A stretch of 64,000 nucleotides of DNA, taken from assembly GCF_001442805.1 (NCBI RefSeq), contig NZ_CP011131.1, positions 1,116,001 through 1,180,000 on the forward strand, given 5' to 3'. The notes beneath the pieces were generated by a model, which saw nothing but the letters and a program-made list of their open reading frames with translations, did no database searches and had not been told where the DNA came from. This document shows positions 25,636 through 35,077 of the stretch, in pieces (positions within the stretch are counted from its first letter, which is position 1; every line of letters begins with the position of its first letter). This stretch comes from Lysobacter gummosus. GTDB lineage: Bacteria > Pseudomonadota > Gammaproteobacteria > Xanthomonadales > Xanthomonadaceae. The position numbers were made by a program, and so were the translations under genes.

Positions 25636-28600
25636 ATGAATATCTCCGATCTGTCCATCCGCCGGCCGGTGTTCGCCACGGTGATGAGCCTGTTGCTGAT
25701 CACCCTGGGCGTCATGGCGTTCTCGCGCCTGACCTTGCGCGAGTTGCCGGCGATCGATCCGCCGGTGGTGTCGGTGGACGTGACCTATCCCGGTGCTTCG
25801 GCCTCGGTGGTGGAAACCCGCATCACCCAGGTGCTGGAAGACGCGCTGGCCGGCATCGAAGGCATCGAGAGCATCGAGTCGCGCAGCGTCAACGGCCGCG
25901 CCTCGATCAGCATCGAGTTCACTCTGCAGCGCGAGATCGAAGCGGCCGCCAACGACGTGCGCGACGCGGTCAGCCGCGTTTCCAACCGCATGCCGGAAGA
26001 GGCCGATCCGCCGCAGATCGAGAAAGTCGAAAGCGACGCCGACCCCATCTTGTGGCTCAACATGAGCTCCAAGCAGATGGACACGCTGCAGCTGTCGGAT
26101 TACGCCGAGCGCTACGTGGTCGATCGCCTGTCCTCGGTGGACGGCGTCGCCCAGGTGCGCATCGGCGGCCAGCAGCGCTACGCGATGCGCATCTGGCTGG
26201 ACCAGGACGCGCTGGCCGCGCGCGACATCACCGTCAACGAAGTCGAAGCCGCGCTGCGCGCGGAGAACGTCGAATTGCCGGCAGGCCGCATCGAATCGCA
26301 GGCGCGCGACTTCACCCTGCGCGTCGCCCGCAGCTATCAAAAACCGGCCGATTTCGCCCAGATTCCGCTGAAGAAAGGCGCCGACGGCTACGTGGTGCGG
26401 CTGGGCGACGTGTCCAAGATCCAGCTCGACTCGGCCGAGCGCCGCGCCTATTACCGCAGCAACGGCGAGCAGAACATCGGCCTGGGCATCGTCAAGACCT
26501 CCACCGCCAACAGCCTGGACGTGGCGCGCGCGGTGCGCGCGGCCGCCGATCAGATCCGCCCGGGCCTGCCGCAGGGCACGGACATCTTCGTCGCCTTCGA
26601 CACCACCATCTTCATCGAGTCGGCGGTCGAGCGCGTGTACCACACGCTGGCCGAGGCGATCGTGCTGGTGCTGATCGTGATCTGGCTGTTCCTGGGCAGC
26701 TTCCGCGCCGCGCTGATTCCGGCGGTGACGGTGCCGGTGTGCCTGATCGCCGCGTTCATCCCGCTGTACCTGTTCGACTTCTCGATCAACCTGCTGACCT
26801 TGCTGGCGCTGGTGCTGTGCATCGGCCTGGTGGTGGACGATGCGATCGTGGTGCTGGAGAACATCCAGCGCCGCGCCGACCTGGGCGAGCCCAAGCTGGT
26901 CGCGGCCGCGCGCGGCACCAAGCAGGTCGCCTTCGCGGTGATCGCGACCACCGCGGTGCTGGTGGCGGTGTTCCTGCCGGTCGGCTTCATGGAAGGCAAC
27001 ACCGGGCGCTTGTTCCGCGAACTGTCGGTGGCGCTGGCCGGCGCGGTGGCGTTGTCGGCGTTCGTCGCGCTGACCTTGACGCCGATGATGTCGTCCAAGT
27101 TCGTGCGTCCGCACAGCGAAGAGAAATCCAATCCGGTCAATCGCTGGATCAACGCGCGCCTGGACGGCGTGAGCCGGCGCTACAAGGGCCTGCTCGATCA
27201 CACCGTCGAGCGGCCGTGGCTGTTCGGCATCCTGATGCTGGTCGCGCTGGCGATGAGCTTCGTGCTGTTCAAGTTCGTGCCCTCGGAACTGGCGCCGCAG
27301 GAAGACCGTGGCTCGTTCCAGATTTCGATCCTGGGCCCGGAAGGCGCCGGTTACGACTACACCGTCAAGCAGGTGCAGCAGGTCGAGAAGATCGTCGCCT
27401 CGCACACCGGCCCGAACGAAACCATCCAGCGCTACAACCCGCGCGTGCCCGGCGGCTTCGGCGCCAGCGAGGAAATGCATACCGGCCGCATCGCGGTGTT
27501 CCTGCAGGACTGGGACAAGCGCGACAAGAGCACGGCCGAAGTCGCCGACGGCTTGCGCGGCGAGCTGAGCCGGCTCACCGGCGTGCGTGCGCTGCCGCAG
27601 GTCGGCGGCGGCCTGGTGCGCACGCGCGGGCAGCCGATCCAGATCGTGCTCGGCGGTCCGGAATACGGCGAACTGGCCAAATGGCGCGACCGTCTGCTCG
27701 CGCGCATGGAGCAGAACAAGGGTTTGTTCTCGGCCGACTCGGATTACAAGGAAACCCGGCCGCAGATGCGGGTGGAGATCGATCGCCAGCGCGCGGCCGA
27801 TCTGGGCGTGAGCGTCACCGACATCGGCCACGCTCTGGAAACCATGATGGGTTCGCGCCGCGTCACCACCTTCGTGCAGAACGGCGAGGAGTACGACGTC
27901 ATCGTCCAGGCCGATCGCGACCTGCGCACTTCGCCGGCCGATCTGTCCGCGATCCAGGTGCGCGCGCGCAACGGCGGCCTGGTGCCGCTGTCGAATCTGG
28001 TCACGCTCAACGAGTTGGCCGAAGCCGGCAGCCTCAACCGCTTCAACCGCCTGCGCGCGATCACCATCAGCGCCGGCCTCGCGCCCGGCTACACCATGGG
28101 CGAGGCGATCACCTGGTTGAATCAGGCGGTGGCGGAAGAATTGCCAGAGCAGGCGCAGATCGACTGGAAGGGCGAATCGCGCGAATACCAGAAGGCCGGC
28201 GGCGCGGTGTTGATGACCTTCACCCTGGCGCTGCTGGTCGTGTACCTGGTGCTGGCGGCGCAGTTCGAAAGCTTCATCCATCCGTTCGTGATCATGCTGA
28301 CCGTGCCGCTGGGCGTGCTCGGCGCCTTGATCGGCCTGTGGATGACCGGCGGCACGCTGAACCTGTTCAGTCAGATCGGCATCGTGATGCTGGTGGGGTT
28401 GGCGGCGAAGAACGGCATTTTGATCGTCGAGTTCGCCAATCAGCTGCGCGATGAAGGGCGCAGCATTCACGAAGCGATCGTCGAATCCTCGGCGGTGCGC
28501 CTGCGGCCGATCCTGATGACCTCGATCGCCACCGTGGTCGGCGCGGTGCCGCTGGTGCTGGCCGGCGGTCCGGGTTCGGCCAGCCGCGCCACCATCGGCA

Positions 28601-28761
28601 TCGTGGTGATCTTCGGCGTGTCGTTCTCGACCCTGCTGTCGCTGTTCATCGTGCCGGCCTTCTACGTGCTGCTGGCGCGCTTCACCCGCTCGCCCGAAGC
28701 GGTGGCGCAGGAGTTGGAGAAGCTGGAGAAGGAAACGCCGCAGGCGGGTGGTCACGCCTGA
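25636..28761 (+). CDS. RND multidrug efflux permease (HAE1, MdtB/MdtC-like)
   Basis: A 1041-residue proton-driven drug exporter of the inner membrane. The first helix is in ISDLSIRRPVFATVMSLLLI. A large periplasmic loop follows, then the helix block with the proton-relay pair in GLVVDDAIVVLENIQRR. The second half repeats the plan with a large loop (about 555-865) and final helices (GIVMLVGLAAKNGILIVEFA). Length and motifs are normal for the AcrB superfamily, closer to the RND proteins that work without a dedicated outer-membrane gene nearby. It is expressed with the adaptor upstream. Drugs exported cannot be told. Confidence 0.95.
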   Translation: MNISDLSIRRPVFATVMSLLLITLGVMAFSRLTLRELPAIDPPVVSVDVTYPGASASVVETRITQVLEDALAGIEGIESIESRSVNGRASISIEFTLQREIEAAANDVRDAVSRVSNRMPEEADPPQIEKVESDADPILWLNMSSKQMDTLQLSDYAERYVVDRLSSVDGVAQVRIGGQQRYAMRIWLDQDALAARDITVNEVEAALRAENVELPAGRIESQARDFTLRVARSYQKPADFAQIPLKKGADGYVVRLGDVSKIQLDSAERRAYYRSNGEQNIGLGIVKTSTANSLDVARAVRAAADQIRPGLPQGTDIFVAFDTTIFIESAVERVYHTLAEAIVLVLIVIWLFLGSFRAALIPAVTVPVCLIAAFIPLYLFDFSINLLTLLALVLCIGLVVDDAIVVLENIQRRADLGEPKLVAAARGTKQVAFAVIATTAVLVAVFLPVGFMEGNTGRLFRELSVALAGAVALSAFVALTLTPMMSSKFVRPHSEEKSNPVNRWINARLDGVSRRYKGLLDHTVERPWLFGILMLVALAMSFVLFKFVPSELAPQEDRGSFQISILGPEGAGYDYTVKQVQQVEKIVASHTGPNETIQRYNPRVPGGFGASEEMHTGRIAVFLQDWDKRDKSTAEVADGLRGELSRLTGVRALPQVGGGLVRTRGQPIQIVLGGPEYGELAKWRDRLLARMEQNKGLFSADSDYKETRPQMRVEIDRQRAADLGVSVTDIGHALETMMGSRRVTTFVQNGEEYDVIVQADRDLRTSPADLSAIQVRARNGGLVPLSNLVTLNELAEAGSLNRFNRLRAITISAGLAPGYTMGEAITWLNQAVAEELPEQAQIDWKGESREYQKAGGAVLMTFTLALLVVYLVLAAQFESFIHPFVIMLTVPLGVLGALIGLWMTGGTLNLFSQIGIVMLVGLAAKNGILIVEFANQLRDEGRSIHEAIVESSAVRLRPILMTSIATVVGAVPLVLAGGPGSASRATIGIVVIFGVSFSTLLSLFIVPAFYVLLARFTRSPEAVAQELEKLEKETPQAGGHA

Positions 28762-28831
28762 TCGGTGGCGGTGGGGCGCTGGTCTGGCCCCGATACTGTG
28801 AAGTCTCTGTGGGAGGGGCAATGCATCTGCT

Positions 28832-29152
28832 TCAGTTTGCAGCCGGCGCCTCGCGATACAACCGCAAGAATTTGAACATCTTCGGCCATTCCTCTCGCGG
28901 CTTGAGCACGATCGCCACCTCGCGCCCGTCCAGCGCCGATTCGGTCAGCACCAGGTGATCGGCGACTTGCTTGGCGTTCTCGAATTCGCTCGCATTGACC
29001 TTGCACACGGCTTTGAAGAACGGCCCGTCCAGCCACTGAGCCACTTCCGGGGTGTCGCGAAACTTCAGGTAACCGGCCAGGGACGCGTGGGCGACGGCGA
29101 CCATGGCGAAGCCGAGCGGGATGTCGTCGCGGACCAGGATGTACATTTTCAT
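28832..29152 (-). CDS. PTH2-superfamily small protein
   Basis: A 106-residue protein. MYILVRDDIPLGFAMVAVAH resembles the N-terminal strand and helix of PTH2-type peptidyl-tRNA hydrolases, and CKVNASEFENAKQVADH and DGREVAIVLKPREEWPKMF fit the rest of that fold. It may release peptides from tRNA or be a non-catalytic relative, since the family is loosely characterised in Proteobacteria. A single copy of the GTGGGAGGGG half-repeat lies just past its stop (28806-28822). Monocistronic. Confidence 0.72.
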   Translation of the reverse strand: MKMYILVRDDIPLGFAMVAVAHASLAGYLKFRDTPEVAQWLDGPFFKAVCKVNASEFENAKQVADHLVLTESALDGREVAIVLKPREEWPKMFKFLRLYREAPAAN

Positions 29153-29240
29153 CGGTTGAAAGGCCGTTGGGAGTGATCAGGGGCGGGGCCGCCGGACAAG
29201 CCGATTTGCAGCGCGGCGGCCACGTAATTAGGCTAATCCT

Positions 29241-29801
29241 ATGAACCTTCCCCCCTCAGCCGCCAGCCCGCCGCCGCGGGGCGATGGTTTCGTGCTGCGT
29301 CCGTGGCGCAACGACGACCTCGACGACCTGGTCGCGCAAGCCAATCACGAGCGCATATCGCGCGGTCTGAGCGACCGTTTCCCGTATCCCTACACCCGCC
29401 GCGACGGCGAGCTGTTCCTGTCCGGACAGGTCGTCGATCTGAATGAGCCTTTGTTCGCGATCGAAGTCGAGGGCCGCGCCTGCGGCGGCATCGGCGCGCA
29501 TCCGGGCAAGGGCGAACGCAAGCACGCGGCCGAGTTCGGTTACTGGCTCGGTCATTCGCTGTGGGGCGCCGGGCTGATGACCCGGGTGGTGGCGGCGTTC
29601 GCGCCGTGGGTGATGCGCGAGCTGTCGCTGTATCGTCTGTGCGCGACTGTGCTGGATCACAATCCGGCCTCGGCGCGGGTGTTGTTGAAAAACGGGTTTA
29701 CCGAGGAGGGCGCGCAACGTTGCGCGGTCTTCAAACACGGGCAAGTGCACGACCTGCGCGTGTTCGCGAAAGTACGAAGGAGTTTGAACGATGCAACGTG
29801 A
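29241..29801 (+). CDS. GNAT acetyltransferase
   Basis: A 186-residue N-acetyltransferase of the RimJ/RimL-like branch. GFVLRPWRNDDLDDLVAQAN forms the first strand and helix. AEFGYWLGHSLWGAGLMTRV carries the acetyl-CoA loop, and LYRLCATVLDHNPASARVLL with KNGFTEEGAQR completes the fold. Its 3' end overlaps the next gene by 11 bases, so it is translationally coupled to an RNA methyltransferase. That pairing suggests a link to ribosome or tRNA modification. Confidence 0.88.
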   Translation: MNLPPSAASPPPRGDGFVLRPWRNDDLDDLVAQANHERISRGLSDRFPYPYTRRDGELFLSGQVVDLNEPLFAIEVEGRACGGIGAHPGKGERKHAAEFGYWLGHSLWGAGLMTRVVAAFAPWVMRELSLYRLCATVLDHNPASARVLLKNGFTEEGAQRCAVFKHGQVHDLRVFAKVRRSLNDAT

Positions 29802-31020
29802 CGATCCGCCGCGCGGTCCGCGCAAGCCTTACAGCGGGCAGGGCCCGGGACCCAAGCAGGAACCCCGGCAAGGGTCGGGGCCGAGCCCGTGGCGCAGCGG
29901 TCCGCGCCGCGAGGACGAACGCAATGCGCGTCCCGCCGCGCCGCCGCGTCAGGGCGCGCCGGCGCCGGGTGCGCGCGATGGCCGCCCGGGCGAACGCGGC
30001 GCACCGCCCGCGGCCGGCGGCCCGTATCGCAACAGCGGGCCTCGCAATCGCGAGGCCGTGCCTGCCGCGGCGGACGCGCCGCCGCATCACGGCGGTCATG
30101 CCCATCCGCACGATCGCTCCGAGCGCCGCGAGCAGCGCCATCGCCACGGCGACGACGTGCGCGATACGCGCGAACGCAGCCATCACGATCGCCCGCCGCG
30201 CGCCGAGCGCGCCTATCGCGAACGCGACGACGAATTCGCCTTGCCCCTGGGTGAGGACGGATTCGATTCGCCCTCGCCGTCGCGCGCGCGCCGCGACGCG
30301 GAGCTGCGCTTGTACGGCATCAACGCCATCCGCGCGGTATTCGCGCGCCGCCCCGAAGCGATCCGCAAGCTGTATCTGGACGCGCCGCGCATTCCGCAGT
30401 TGCAACCGCTGCTGTCGTGGTGCGTGGCCAACCGGGTCGGTTATCGCGTGGTCGAGTCGCAGGATCTGGACAAGCTCGCCGCCAGCAGCCATCACGAAGG
30501 CGTGGTCGCCGACGTGCTGCGCGAAGAGCCGGTGTCGTTGTCGGAATGGCTGCGCGATCTGGGCTCGGGCCCGCAACTGGCGATCTGGCTCGACGGCGTC
30601 GGCAATCCGCACAACCTCGGCGCGATCCTGCGCTCGTCGGCGCACTTCGGCGTGGGCGCAGTGCTGTTGCCGAAGGACGCGCAGCTGAGCGTCTCCGGCG
30701 CGGCCGCGCGGGTCGCCGAAGGCGGCGCCGAGGCGGTGCCGATGGTGCGCATGGGCCGCACCGACAACGCTCTGGCGCAGTTGCGCAGCGCCGGCTTCGT
30801 GCTGGCCGCGACCGTGGTCAGCGGCGGCGAAGACGTATTCGCCGCGACATTGCCGCAACGCTTGATCTACGTGCTCGGCGCCGAAGGCGCGGGCATGGAC
30901 CGCGAACTCGCCGCCGCCTGCGATCTGCGTCTGTCGATTCCCGGCAGCGGCAAGGTCGAAAGCCTCAACGTCGCCGCCGCGACCGCGGTGTTGCTGGCGG
31001 CCTGGAACGCGCGGCGCTGA
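29791..31020 (+). CDS. TrmH/SpoU-family RNA 2'-O-methyltransferase with long disordered N-terminus
   Basis: A 409-residue protein. The first 165 residues are disordered and rich in Arg, Gly, Pro and His (QRDDPPRGPRKPYSGQG and later HGGHAHPHDRSERREQRH). An L30e-like substrate-binding domain follows (ELRLYGINAIRAVFARRPEA). The SPOUT domain has motif 1 NPHNLGAILRSSAHFG, motif 2 LGAEGAGM and motif 3 LSIPGSGKVESLNVAAATAV with the trefoil-knot cofactor site. It should methylate a ribose in rRNA or tRNA using S-adenosylmethionine. The basic tail is unusual and may aid RNA binding. It overlaps the GNAT gene. Confidence 0.9.
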   Translation: MQRDDPPRGPRKPYSGQGPGPKQEPRQGSGPSPWRSGPRREDERNARPAAPPRQGAPAPGARDGRPGERGAPPAAGGPYRNSGPRNREAVPAAADAPPHHGGHAHPHDRSERREQRHRHGDDVRDTRERSHHDRPPRAERAYRERDDEFALPLGEDGFDSPSPSRARRDAELRLYGINAIRAVFARRPEAIRKLYLDAPRIPQLQPLLSWCVANRVGYRVVESQDLDKLAASSHHEGVVADVLREEPVSLSEWLRDLGSGPQLAIWLDGVGNPHNLGAILRSSAHFGVGAVLLPKDAQLSVSGAAARVAEGGAEAVPMVRMGRTDNALAQLRSAGFVLAATVVSGGEDVFAATLPQRLIYVLGAEGAGMDRELAAACDLRLSIPGSGKVESLNVAAATAVLLAAWNARR

Positions 31021-31036
31021 CCGCCGCGCGCGTTCG

Positions 31037-31786
31037 TCAAACCAGGTGCTTGATGATCTTCAACAGCTCGGCGTAGTCGCCGGCGTGTTCCGGCGATTTG
31101 AGCATCGCATCCAGACACACCGCGGTCGCCGCCTCCTGCAGCGCCTGCTTGCGTTGGAGATGCTGGGCGTCGGACACCTGGCGCAAGCCGGCGACGAAGG
31201 CGTCGGCGCTGGCGCGCTGCGCGTAGGCGACTTCGCCGGCTGAGCCGAGCACTTGCTGGTTGCTCAGTTTGACCGCCTGTTCGATCTGTTGATTGATGCC
31301 GGAATACACCGGCTGGCGGTCGTGTTCGGCTTCGATCTGAGCCCGCAACCGTTCCACCAGCGTGGCCGGATCATTGTCGGGCTCGGGTTGCGAATCGTCG
31401 GCTCGCGCCGCGGCCTTGAATGCGATCGTCGGCGCATCGGCCGCATTGCCCAGAGCGATTGCGGGCGCGAGCGGTTTTTCGTTGCCTTGGCTCATGTTCG
31501 TCTCCGGGCGTTGCGCGCCGTCGCTGGCGGCGGATGAGTGGGCGTAGAGCCGGGCGATGCCTTCGGAGAGCGAGACCGTTGCCAGGTGCTGTTCGTACTG
31601 CTGGGCGGCGACGGCGTTCTGGAGCAGGATCGAGATGGCACGGGCCAGCGTCATGTAGATCGTCGCGACCGCTTGCGCCGGCGCCTCGGCGATGGATTTG
31701 ACGTTGCGCTGGGTGATCGGGTCGTGTTCGGTGAATTCGTCGGTGATCTGCGTCGTGATACCGGAAGGGGATTCGACCTCATCCAT
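31037..31786 (-). CDS. Solitary RebB-like protein with C-terminal extension
   Basis: A 249-residue protein. Residues about 8-75 match the RebB family of R-body structural proteins: ITTQITDEF, TQRNVKSIAEAPAQAVATIY, then LARAISILLQNAVAAQQYEQ. The rest (about 85-249) is a polar helical extension with coiled-coil character and no cysteine-rich or membrane part. RebB proteins normally occur as clusters of small genes encoding contractile ribbons. Here only one gene lies in the window and it is about twice the usual length. The start at 31786 follows AAGGACGCACCC. Function is inferred from the family only. Confidence 0.75.
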   Translation of the reverse strand: MDEVESPSGITTQITDEFTEHDPITQRNVKSIAEAPAQAVATIYMTLARAISILLQNAVAAQQYEQHLATVSLSEGIARLYAHSSAASDGAQRPETNMSQGNEKPLAPAIALGNAADAPTIAFKAAARADDSQPEPDNDPATLVERLRAQIEAEHDRQPVYSGINQQIEQAVKLSNQQVLGSAGEVAYAQRASADAFVAGLRQVSDAQHLQRKQALQEAATAVCLDAMLKSPEHAGDYAELLKIIKHLV

Positions 31787-31930
31787 GGGTGCGTCCTTGT
31801 AAGGGAATAAAAGCACGGCGGGTTTGCCTGCCTTCGTTGCCGTTACAACGCAATCCGGCGGCCGAACCGGGCGCCGCGTGCCGCGCATCGCGATTTATGC
31901 GATGCGCATCGCATGACGACGAGGTCCGAA

Positions 31931-31960
31931 CGTTGTGGGAGGGCCTTCAGGCCCGACGCC
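31931..31960. repeat. Single copy of the GGGAGGGCCTTCAGGCCC repeat
   Basis: GTGGGAGGGCCTTCAGGCCC followed by GACGCC, one unpaired unit of the family at 4571, with compensated changes that keep its small palindrome (GGGCCTtcAGGCCC). Confidence 0.8.
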
Positions 31961-31994
31961 TTCCGCTCCGACACCGCGACCCAACACCAAGCCC

Positions 31995-32033
31995 CAAAAA
32001 AAACCGCCCTTTCCCGTTGCCGGAAAAGGGCGG
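31995..32033 (-). terminator. Intrinsic terminator of the M28 peptidase gene
   Basis: On the minus strand CCGCCCTTTTCC pairs with GGGAAAGGGCGG around a short loop and is followed by eight or more T's. It lies 31 bases after the peptidase stop. Confidence 0.9.
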
Positions 32034-32063
32034 CCCTATCGGCTGCGTTGCGTTACGCCGCGA

Positions 32064-33494
32064 TCATTCGTCCGGCGGCGTGACCTTCTTGGCTTCGCTG
32101 CCGAAATCGCCGTCGGCCGACGCGGCCAGGTAGGCGAACACCGCATACGCGGCGACGTTCTGCGCCAGCGCCTTGGGATCGATCTTGTCGAGCGTGTCGT
32201 CGGGCGTGTGGTGGTAGTCGAAGTAGTCCGTACCGTCCTGCGCCAGCCGCGCCCAGGCCAGGCCGCCGGCCACGGACGGGCCGATGTCCGGGCCCGGGCC
32301 GCCCTTGCCCGGCGTGTGCTCGATGCCCAGCGGCGCCAGCGCCTGCGCGATCTGCGCATCGGCGGCCTTGGCGTAGTCCGGCGCCGAACTCGAGTACGCG
32401 TAGATGCGGCCCGCGCCGAAGTCGCTTTCGGCGCCGATCTGATGCTTCTTGACGTCCGGCAGGTGCTTGGCCGCGTAGGCCTTGCCGCCGTACAAGCCCT
32501 GTTCTTCGTTGGCGAAGGCGACGACGCGGATGGTCCGCGCCGGACGCAGTTTGCTTTGGCCGATCAACTTGGCCGCGGCCATCGTCAAGCCGACGCCGGC
32601 GCCGTCGTCGATGGCGCCGGTGCCCAGGTCCCACGAATCCAGATGGCCGCCGATCACCACCACTTCGTCCGGCTTGCTCTTGCCGCGGATCTCGCCGATG
32701 ACGTTGTGCGAAGTCGCCTGGCCGTCCCAACCGCAATCCAGCGCCACGCGCACGCGGATCGGCGCGCCCAGCGCGACCAGGCGCGAGAGCTGCTCGGCGT
32801 CGGGCGCGGACAAGGCGGCGGACGGGATCGGCTTGAGGCCGTCGTCGAAGCGGGTGATGCCGGTGTGCGGCATGCGGTGCGAGTCGGTGCCGGCCGAACG
32901 CATCAGGTAACCGGCGGCGCCGGCGCGGATCGCCGCCGACGGGCCGCGGCTGCGGATGCGTCCGCCCGGGCCGTAACCGGCGCCGTCTTTGGCGCGCGGC
33001 ATGGCGAAATCGATGAAGGCGATCTTGCCGGCCAGCGAACCGGCCGGCGCGGCTTCCAGCGCGGCCAGATCTTTGAAGCGCGCGACCTCGCCCTCGACCG
33101 TGCCGCCCGGGCTGCCGCCCAGCGCGGTCAGCGTCAGCGGCTGCGCGTGCGCGCCGATCACCGCGGCGTGTTCGCTGCGGCGTTCCCATTTCGGGAAGGT
33201 CACCGGTTCCAGCCAGACTTTGTCGAAGCCCAGGCTGCGGAATTTCGCTTCCGCCCAGGCCACCGCGCGCGCGTCGGCTTCGCTGCCGGCCAGGCGCGGG
33301 CCGACTTCGGTGGTCAGCGACTCGACGATCTTGTAGCCCAGGTCGCTTGCGAGCGCGCGTTCGCGCAACTCGGCCGCGGCCTGGATCGAAGCGTCGGGTA
33401 TGCGGGTTTCGCGCGTGGCGGCCGCGGCCGCCGTGGCCGTGATCGAACCGGTGAACAACACGGCAGCCATCGCTGCCCATAACCGTGCGCGCAT
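32064..33494 (-). CDS. Secreted M28-family zinc aminopeptidase/carboxypeptidase
   Basis: A 476-residue exported peptidase. The start at 33494 follows GAGGAG and opens a signal peptide (RARLWAAMAAVLFTGSITAT). A PA-type insert lies in the N-terminal half. The metal-binding blocks are VVVIGGHLDSWDLGTGAIDD (first His and bridging Asp), FANEEQGLYGG (catalytic Glu pair), GAESDFGAGR, and a late histidine in DYFDYHHTPDD. It belongs to the same branch as Q-type carboxypeptidases, which cut short peptides. It has its own strong terminator. Probably periplasmic or secreted and nutritional. Confidence 0.93.
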   Translation of the reverse strand: MRARLWAAMAAVLFTGSITATAAAAATRETRIPDASIQAAAELRERALASDLGYKIVESLTTEVGPRLAGSEADARAVAWAEAKFRSLGFDKVWLEPVTFPKWERRSEHAAVIGAHAQPLTLTALGGSPGGTVEGEVARFKDLAALEAAPAGSLAGKIAFIDFAMPRAKDGAGYGPGGRIRSRGPSAAIRAGAAGYLMRSAGTDSHRMPHTGITRFDDGLKPIPSAALSAPDAEQLSRLVALGAPIRVRVALDCGWDGQATSHNVIGEIRGKSKPDEVVVIGGHLDSWDLGTGAIDDGAGVGLTMAAAKLIGQSKLRPARTIRVVAFANEEQGLYGGKAYAAKHLPDVKKHQIGAESDFGAGRIYAYSSSAPDYAKAADAQIAQALAPLGIEHTPGKGGPGPDIGPSVAGGLAWARLAQDGTDYFDYHHTPDDTLDKIDPKALAQNVAAYAVFAYLAASADGDFGSEAKKVTPPDE

Positions 33495-33685
33495 TCCCCA
33501 TCTCCTCAAGCGGGCCCGCCGCGCGGGAGGTCGGCGGCGAAGGCGAAGCGGCGAGCTTAGCAACCCGCGCGCGGGCCGCTACCTGAGAAAAGTCACGTCG
33601 GCCTTGAGTGTTTTTTGTCGCTGTCTATCGCGGGGCTTGAGGCGGCAGGCGCGAACGCGGCTTTGCCGCTTCTGTCGTTTCGGAA

Positions 33686-33800
33686 TCTTTTGTGGGAGAG
33701 GCTTCAGCCCCGATGCTTTCCGGTCGGATCGCCGCGAACTGAAAGAAAAGCATCGGGGCTGAAGCCTCTCCCACAAAAAAGCCCTCTCCCACAAAAGGTC
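33686..33800. repeat. Inverted repeat pair plus a half copy before mscL
   Basis: TGTGGGAGAGGCTTCAGCCCCGATGC at the left and its inverted complement at about 33747-33776 flank a 27-base loop. A third partial unit (CCCTCTCCCACAAAAGG) follows at 33783-33799. The arms are near perfect over about 31 bases. It fills most of the 368-base gap between the M28 gene and mscL; the rest shows nothing. Confidence 0.9.
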
Positions 33801-33804
33801 GCCC

Positions 33805-33839
33805 ACAAAAAGCAGAACGGCCGCGCGAGGCGGCCGTTC
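33805..33839 (-). terminator. Intrinsic terminator of mscL
   Basis: On the minus strand GAACGGCCGC and GCGGCCGTTC form a perfect 10-bp stem with a 5-base loop, followed by TGCTTTTTG. Confidence 0.88.
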
Positions 33840-33862
33840 CGGGATACCGGCAAGCGCCGGGC

Positions 33863-34270
33863 TTACTTCTTCAGCGAATCGCGAATCTCGCGCAGCAGCA
33901 GCACGTCTTCCGGCGTCGCCGCGGGCGCGGCATCGGCCGGCTTGCGCAGCTTGTTGTAGCCCTTGAGGACGATGAAGATCACGAAGGCGATGAGGACGAA
34001 ATCGATCGCGGTCTGCAGGAACATGCCGTACTTCACCGCGACTTCGGCCGCGACTTCCTTGCCCGCCGCGTCCAGCTGCGAAGGCTTGAGCACGTACTTC
34101 CAGTCGCTGACGCTGACCCCGCCGGACAAATAGCCGATCACCGGCATGACGATGCCATCGACCAGCGCGGTGACGATCTTGCCGAACGCCGCGCCGATGA
34201 CCACGCCCACGGCCAGATCGACCACGTTGCCGCGCGCAATGAACTCTTTGAACTCGCTGATCATGCCCAT
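33863..34270 (-). CDS. mscL: Large-conductance mechanosensitive channel
   Basis: A 135-residue homopentameric channel of the inner membrane that opens under osmotic downshock. The order is typical: amphipathic start ([20 protein letters not shown]), pore helix with [20 protein letters not shown], a periplasmic loop of about 35 residues, TM2 ([20 protein letters not shown]), and a C-terminal helix ([16 protein letters not shown]). Monocistronic with its own terminator. Confidence 0.97.
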   Translation of the reverse strand: MGMISEFKEFIARGNVVDLAVGVVIGAAFGKIVTALVDGIVMPVIGYLSGGVSVSDWKYVLKPSQLDAAGKEVAAEVAVKYGMFLQTAIDFVLIAFVIFIVLKGYNKLRKPADAAPAATPEDVLLLREIRDSLKK

Positions 34271-34356
34271 CGCATGCTCTCCCTGGTTATCGACGACCGG
34301 TATCGGACCGGGCTTGGACGCAGTTGCAAAGCGCCGGGGCCGGACTATACCGAGGC

Positions 34357-35073
34357 CTAGGTGATGTGTCCGTGCAGTTCGGCCACGCCTTCGAGCACGG
34401 CGCGGTAGCGGTCGCCGGGCTGCAGGGGACCGACCCCGGAGGGCGTGCCCATGTAGACCAAGTCGCCGGCGCGCAGCGCGTACAGGCGCGAGAGTTCGTG
34501 CAGGATTTCCGGCACGTTCCAGACGAGATCGTCGAGCGAGCCGCGCTGGCGCACTTCGCCGTTGACCTCGAGGCTGAGCGAGCGCGAACCCAGCGGACCC
34601 ACGTCGGCCGCCGGCACGATCGCGCTGATCGGCGCGGCGTGATCGAACGACTTGCCGGTGTCCCAGGGCAGGCCCTTGGCCTTGGCCTGCGCCTGCAGGT
34701 CGCGGCGGGTCAGGTCCAGGCCGACGGCGTAGCCGTAGATCAGCGCGGAAGCGGCCTCGACCGGCAACTCGCCGGCCGGCGCATCGCGGCCGATGGCGAC
34801 TACAAGTTCGACCTCATGATGCAGTTCGGTCGTCCCCGGTGGATAGGGAATCGCTTCGCCCAGCTCTATCGCATCGGTGGGCTTGAGGAAGAACACCGGC
34901 CGCCCGCGGTCGGCGTTCGAAGTAGGCACGGCCGCGCCCATCTCGCGCGCGTGCTCGGCGAAGTTGCGGCCGACGCAATAGACGCGATGTACTGGAAAGG
35001 TGGCGTCCGCGGGCAGATTCTGGCCGCGAACGGGAATGCGGGTGGCCGGCGCGGCCTCGATCACGTCGCCCAT
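34357..35073 (-). CDS. Fumarylacetoacetate hydrolase-family protein
   Basis: A 238-residue metal-dependent enzyme of the FAH family, which covers acylpyruvases, oxaloacetate tautomerases and aromatic-catabolism hydrolases. The motifs are [30 protein letters not shown], the metal-binding [24 protein letters not shown] and [16 protein letters not shown]. It starts at ATG 35073, only 4 bases after the upstream gene, so the two form an operon. Length and motifs resemble the compact acylpyruvate hydrolase subgroup (YcgM), but the substrate is not certain. Confidence 0.9.
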   Translation of the reverse strand: MGDVIEAAPATRIPVRGQNLPADATFPVHRVYCVGRNFAEHAREMGAAVPTSNADRGRPVFFLKPTDAIELGEAIPYPPGTTELHHEVELVVAIGRDAPAGELPVEAASALIYGYAVGLDLTRRDLQAQAKAKGLPWDTGKSFDHAAPISAIVPAADVGPLGSRSLSLEVNGEVRQRGSLDDLVWNVPEILHELSRLYALRAGDLVYMGTPSGVGPLQPGDRYRAVLEGVAELHGHIT

Positions 35074-35077
35074 ACGG

